A DNA stretch of 16,089 bases from contig CAZUHU010000078.1 of the NCBI GenBank assembly GCA_964620645.1, positions 1 to 16,089 of the forward strand, written 5' to 3'. The stretch is from Bog-950 sp964620645. Lineage in GTDB: Bacteria > Bacteroidota > Bacteroidia > Chitinophagales > LD1. Each line of letters opens with the position of its first letter. Position 1 is the stretch's first letter. Positions 14,832-16,089 of the stretch are shown piece by piece. The position numbers and the translations under genes were made by a program. A model generated the notes under the pieces. The model worked only from the letters and a program-made list of their open reading frames with translations. It had not been told where the DNA came from and searched no databases.

Positions 14832-15335
14832 TTAAGGATATAAATAAGGCTCGTTATTATAAGCCATACGCCTGATATTCTCCAATACGCGTTTCATATA
14901 CACCCGCCAAAATGTTTTGGTAAACAGCCAACAGAAGGGATAAAGCAAGGGGTTAGATGAATGCATAGTATAACTGTACTCCACCAACACCTTATCAGGC
15001 GCCAGTTCGGTGGTCTTCCATGTGCCTACAAACTTGGTAAAGCTAAGCATCCAGGCCTTAAAATCACCTACTTCAATTATCCAGAAGTCGTTCTCCTTTC
15101 TTTCTATTACTCTGTCCATAGAAGCCCAACCACCCGGCTGCATCATATTTTTCGCCACAAAAACCTTTTTACTGCTGCCGGGCTTACCCCAATCTGCATC
15201 GTCTTCGCAATGGGTTACCCGTGGTGTAAACCCAAAACCCGTATGCACTTTGGTAATATCGCAAAGCATAGGCGTTTTAAAAGCGCGCTCTAAAGAGCAA
15301 TCAAAGATGGACGAAATGGTAGTAGTGGTGGTCAT
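14832..15335 (-). CDS. SRPBCC-fold (polyketide cyclase/START-like) protein
   Basis: A 167-residue protein that fits the SRPBCC helix-grip fold used to bind hydrophobic ligands. It starts with the typical beta-strand TTTTTISSIFDCSLERAFKT, with a hydrophobic core FWIIEVGDFKAWM and WKTTELAPDKVLVEYSYTM, and ends in a long helix (WRVYMKRVLENIRRMAY). No catalytic residues can be assigned. It lies between dinB (7-nt gap) and the araC gene (15-nt gap), so the three are one operon. Function is unknown; ligand binding is inferred from the fold. Confidence 0.75.
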   Translation of the reverse strand: MTTTTTISSIFDCSLERAFKTPMLCDITKVHTGFGFTPRVTHCEDDADWGKPGSSKKVFVAKNMMQPGGWASMDRVIERKENDFWIIEVGDFKAWMLSFTKFVGTWKTTELAPDKVLVEYSYTMHSSNPLLYPFCWLFTKTFWRVYMKRVLENIRRMAYNNEPYLYP

Positions 15336-15342
15336 AAAACCA

Positions 15343-15846
15343 TTAAGCCTGATTTAAGCAATTGAATATATTGTAATCTGTTGCGGGAACACCTTCCCTT
15401 ATTCCTAAACCGCGGGCAATTGTAATAATCTGCCCCCTATGGAAAGTACTGTGATTTATCACATGCAACATGTAATCATAGCGACATCTGCTATTCTTAG
15501 CCCAGGGCATATCTAAATGTAGCACTTCAAGAAGGTCATTTTCGGTAAAGGCCTTAAAGGCATTGCGCATTGCAAGCGATTGCTCCTTAATTTCCGTCAA
15601 TGTTTGGTGGGGCCTTCCTTCGGTTACCGACCACTGAAAACCTGAGTTATCAATACAGGAAACAAAAGCCAACCAAAATTTCTGTGTTCGAAGAATATGT
15701 TGTAAGGTGAAGTCGATACTGGTGAAGCTGGAAGCAACAGGATGTACAAGCAAATCCGGGTCAATACCGCTTAGCCAATCTGCTATTTCACCGTTCGCCC
15801 AATAATTGAAGTCGGCATAATTTGAAATTAAGGTGCGTAAGGCCAT
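15343..15846 (-). CDS. DinB-family (four-helix bundle) putative metal-dependent protein
   Basis: A 167-residue DinB-type protein. The metal-binding histidine triad of the family is seen as H50 (TLQHIL), H132 and H136 (INHSTFHRGQI). NYADFNYWANGEIADWL opens the first helix, as in family members. Bacterial DinB proteins include thiol-dependent transferases and many uncharacterised members, so a specific reaction is not assigned. It is the first gene of the dinB-SRPBCC-araC operon, starting at an ATG 93 nt from the terminator at 15939. The 15847-15938 leader has a poor -7-like TATTTTTA (minus strand, 15862-15869) and no clear -33. Confidence 0.88.
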   Translation of the reverse strand: MALRTLISNYADFNYWANGEIADWLSGIDPDLLVHPVASSFTSIDFTLQHILRTQKFWLAFVSCIDNSGFQWSVTEGRPHQTLTEIKEQSLAMRNAFKAFTENDLLEVLHLDMPWAKNSRCRYDYMLHVINHSTFHRGQIITIARGLGIREGVPATDYNIFNCLNQA

Positions 15847-15938
15847 ACCTAAAATTTGCCATAAAAATACGCGGGGCAGTGTGTTACACCTAGCAATTTA
15901 TAAACAACACTAACACATTATCTAACCGCCATAAACGC

Positions 15939-15965
15939 AAAAATCCCGCAAAAAGCGGGATTTTT
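15939..15965 (-). terminator. Strong rho-independent terminator, residual terminator of a tRNA gene
   Basis: AAAAATCCCGC (15939-15949) and GCGGGATTTTT (15955-15965) form a perfect 11-bp stem with a 5-nt loop, T-rich on either strand. It sits just downstream of the 3' end of a minus-strand tRNA remnant (15969-15988), the usual place for a tRNA terminator. Confidence 0.85.
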
Positions 15966-15968
15966 AGT

Positions 15969-15988
15969 GCGGAGAGAGAGGGATTCGA
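15969..15988 (-). pseudogene. 3' end of a tRNA-Ser gene (truncated in the T-loop), candidate att site
   Basis: Read on the minus strand, the 20 nt give T-loop TCGAAT, T-stem CCCTC, acceptor strand TCTCTCC, and G73 then C. The acceptor strand would pair with GGAGAGA, as in tRNA-Ser. To the right, where the rest of the tRNA should be, the sequence is unrelated AT-rich DNA and no other tRNA arms are found. The break falls in the T-loop, the usual crossover area of tyrosine integrases that use tRNA 3' ends. I read it as an attachment-site remnant. Confidence 0.7.
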
Positions 15989-16089
15989 TATTGGTATTTA
16001 TAAATTTATAATTAGCTGATTTACAATTATATTTAAAAACTGTATTTAGTAAAATACTTGCCCCATTTTATTTTAACCCTTGCCCCTTT
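15989..16089. other. AT-rich non-coding edge, possible interior end of an integrated element
   Basis: No gene or promoter is visible. It contains the 14-bp palindrome TTATAAATTTATAA (15998-16011) and a direct repeat CTTGCCCC (16057-16064 and 16079-16086) 22 bp apart. These could be arm-type integrase sites, but nothing in the window confirms that. Confidence 0.35.

Noticed and set aside
15998..16011. 14-bp palindrome TTATAAATTTATAA as an operator
   Set aside because: In such AT-rich sequence palindromes of this kind arise easily, and no gene is in reach within the window.
1..16089. CRISPR arrays, insertion sequences, complete tRNA or rRNA genes
   Set aside because: I found no regularly spaced repeats, transposase genes or complete tRNA/rRNA structures; only the tRNA-Ser 3' fragment at 15969-15988.

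Overview
The window looks like a chromosomal segment of a pigmented Bacteroidota bacterium (class Chitinophagia or Sphingobacteriia is a guess). The reasons are the carotenoid gene set, a TonB-dependent receptor with an N-terminal carboxypeptidase-regulatory-like domain, promoters of the Bacteroidota type (TTTG, about 18-20 nt, TAnnTTTG), few Shine-Dalgarno sequences, and moderate to low GC.

Layout: (1) 2-856, the 3' part of folC (+), meeting head-on with zero spacing a small membrane protein of two DUF2061 repeats (857-1336, -). (2) 1486-8862, a carotenoid locus on the + strand: crtD-cruF-crtZ, a MerR/cobalamin-binding regulator of the CarH/LitR type, an ECF sigma factor, crtI, crtB and a fused heterodimer-type lycopene cyclase. 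A TonB-dependent receptor (8871-11255) follows the cyclase by 8 nt and is probably co-transcribed. (3) 11260-12159, a DODA-type extradiol dioxygenase (-). (4) 12389-13899, a lipoprotein and a trypsin-fold protease overlapping by 4 nt, with a clear promoter and an elaborate palindromic block upstream. (5) 13914-15846, a minus-strand dinB / SRPBCC / araC-gyrI operon. (6) 15939-16089, a strong terminator, a 20-nt remnant of the 3' end of a tRNA-Ser gene, and AT-rich DNA that I read as the inner edge of an integrated element.

How the genes work together: CrtB makes phytoene from GGPP, CrtI desaturates it to lycopene, the cyclase closes one end to gamma-carotene, CruF hydrates the open psi end, CrtD inserts the 3',4' double bond and CrtZ hydroxylates the beta ring. 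The predicted product is a saproxanthin-type monocyclic carotenoid. No ketolase (crtW) or GGPP synthase (crtE) is present, so flexixanthin is not predicted from this window and GGPP must come from elsewhere. The MerR/B12 protein and the sigma factor sit between the two biosynthetic blocks. Two inverted-repeat pairs of the motif TGTTTAA/TTAAACA lie in front of the sigma factor, one over its putative -7 box, which suggests light- or cobalamin-responsive control.

The less ordinary parts are the lipoprotein-protease pair (H33/D79/S158, no visible export signal), the palindrome cluster with a nine-C tract upstream of it, the altered lower B12 motif in the CarH-like regulator, and the truncated tRNA-Ser at the right edge.
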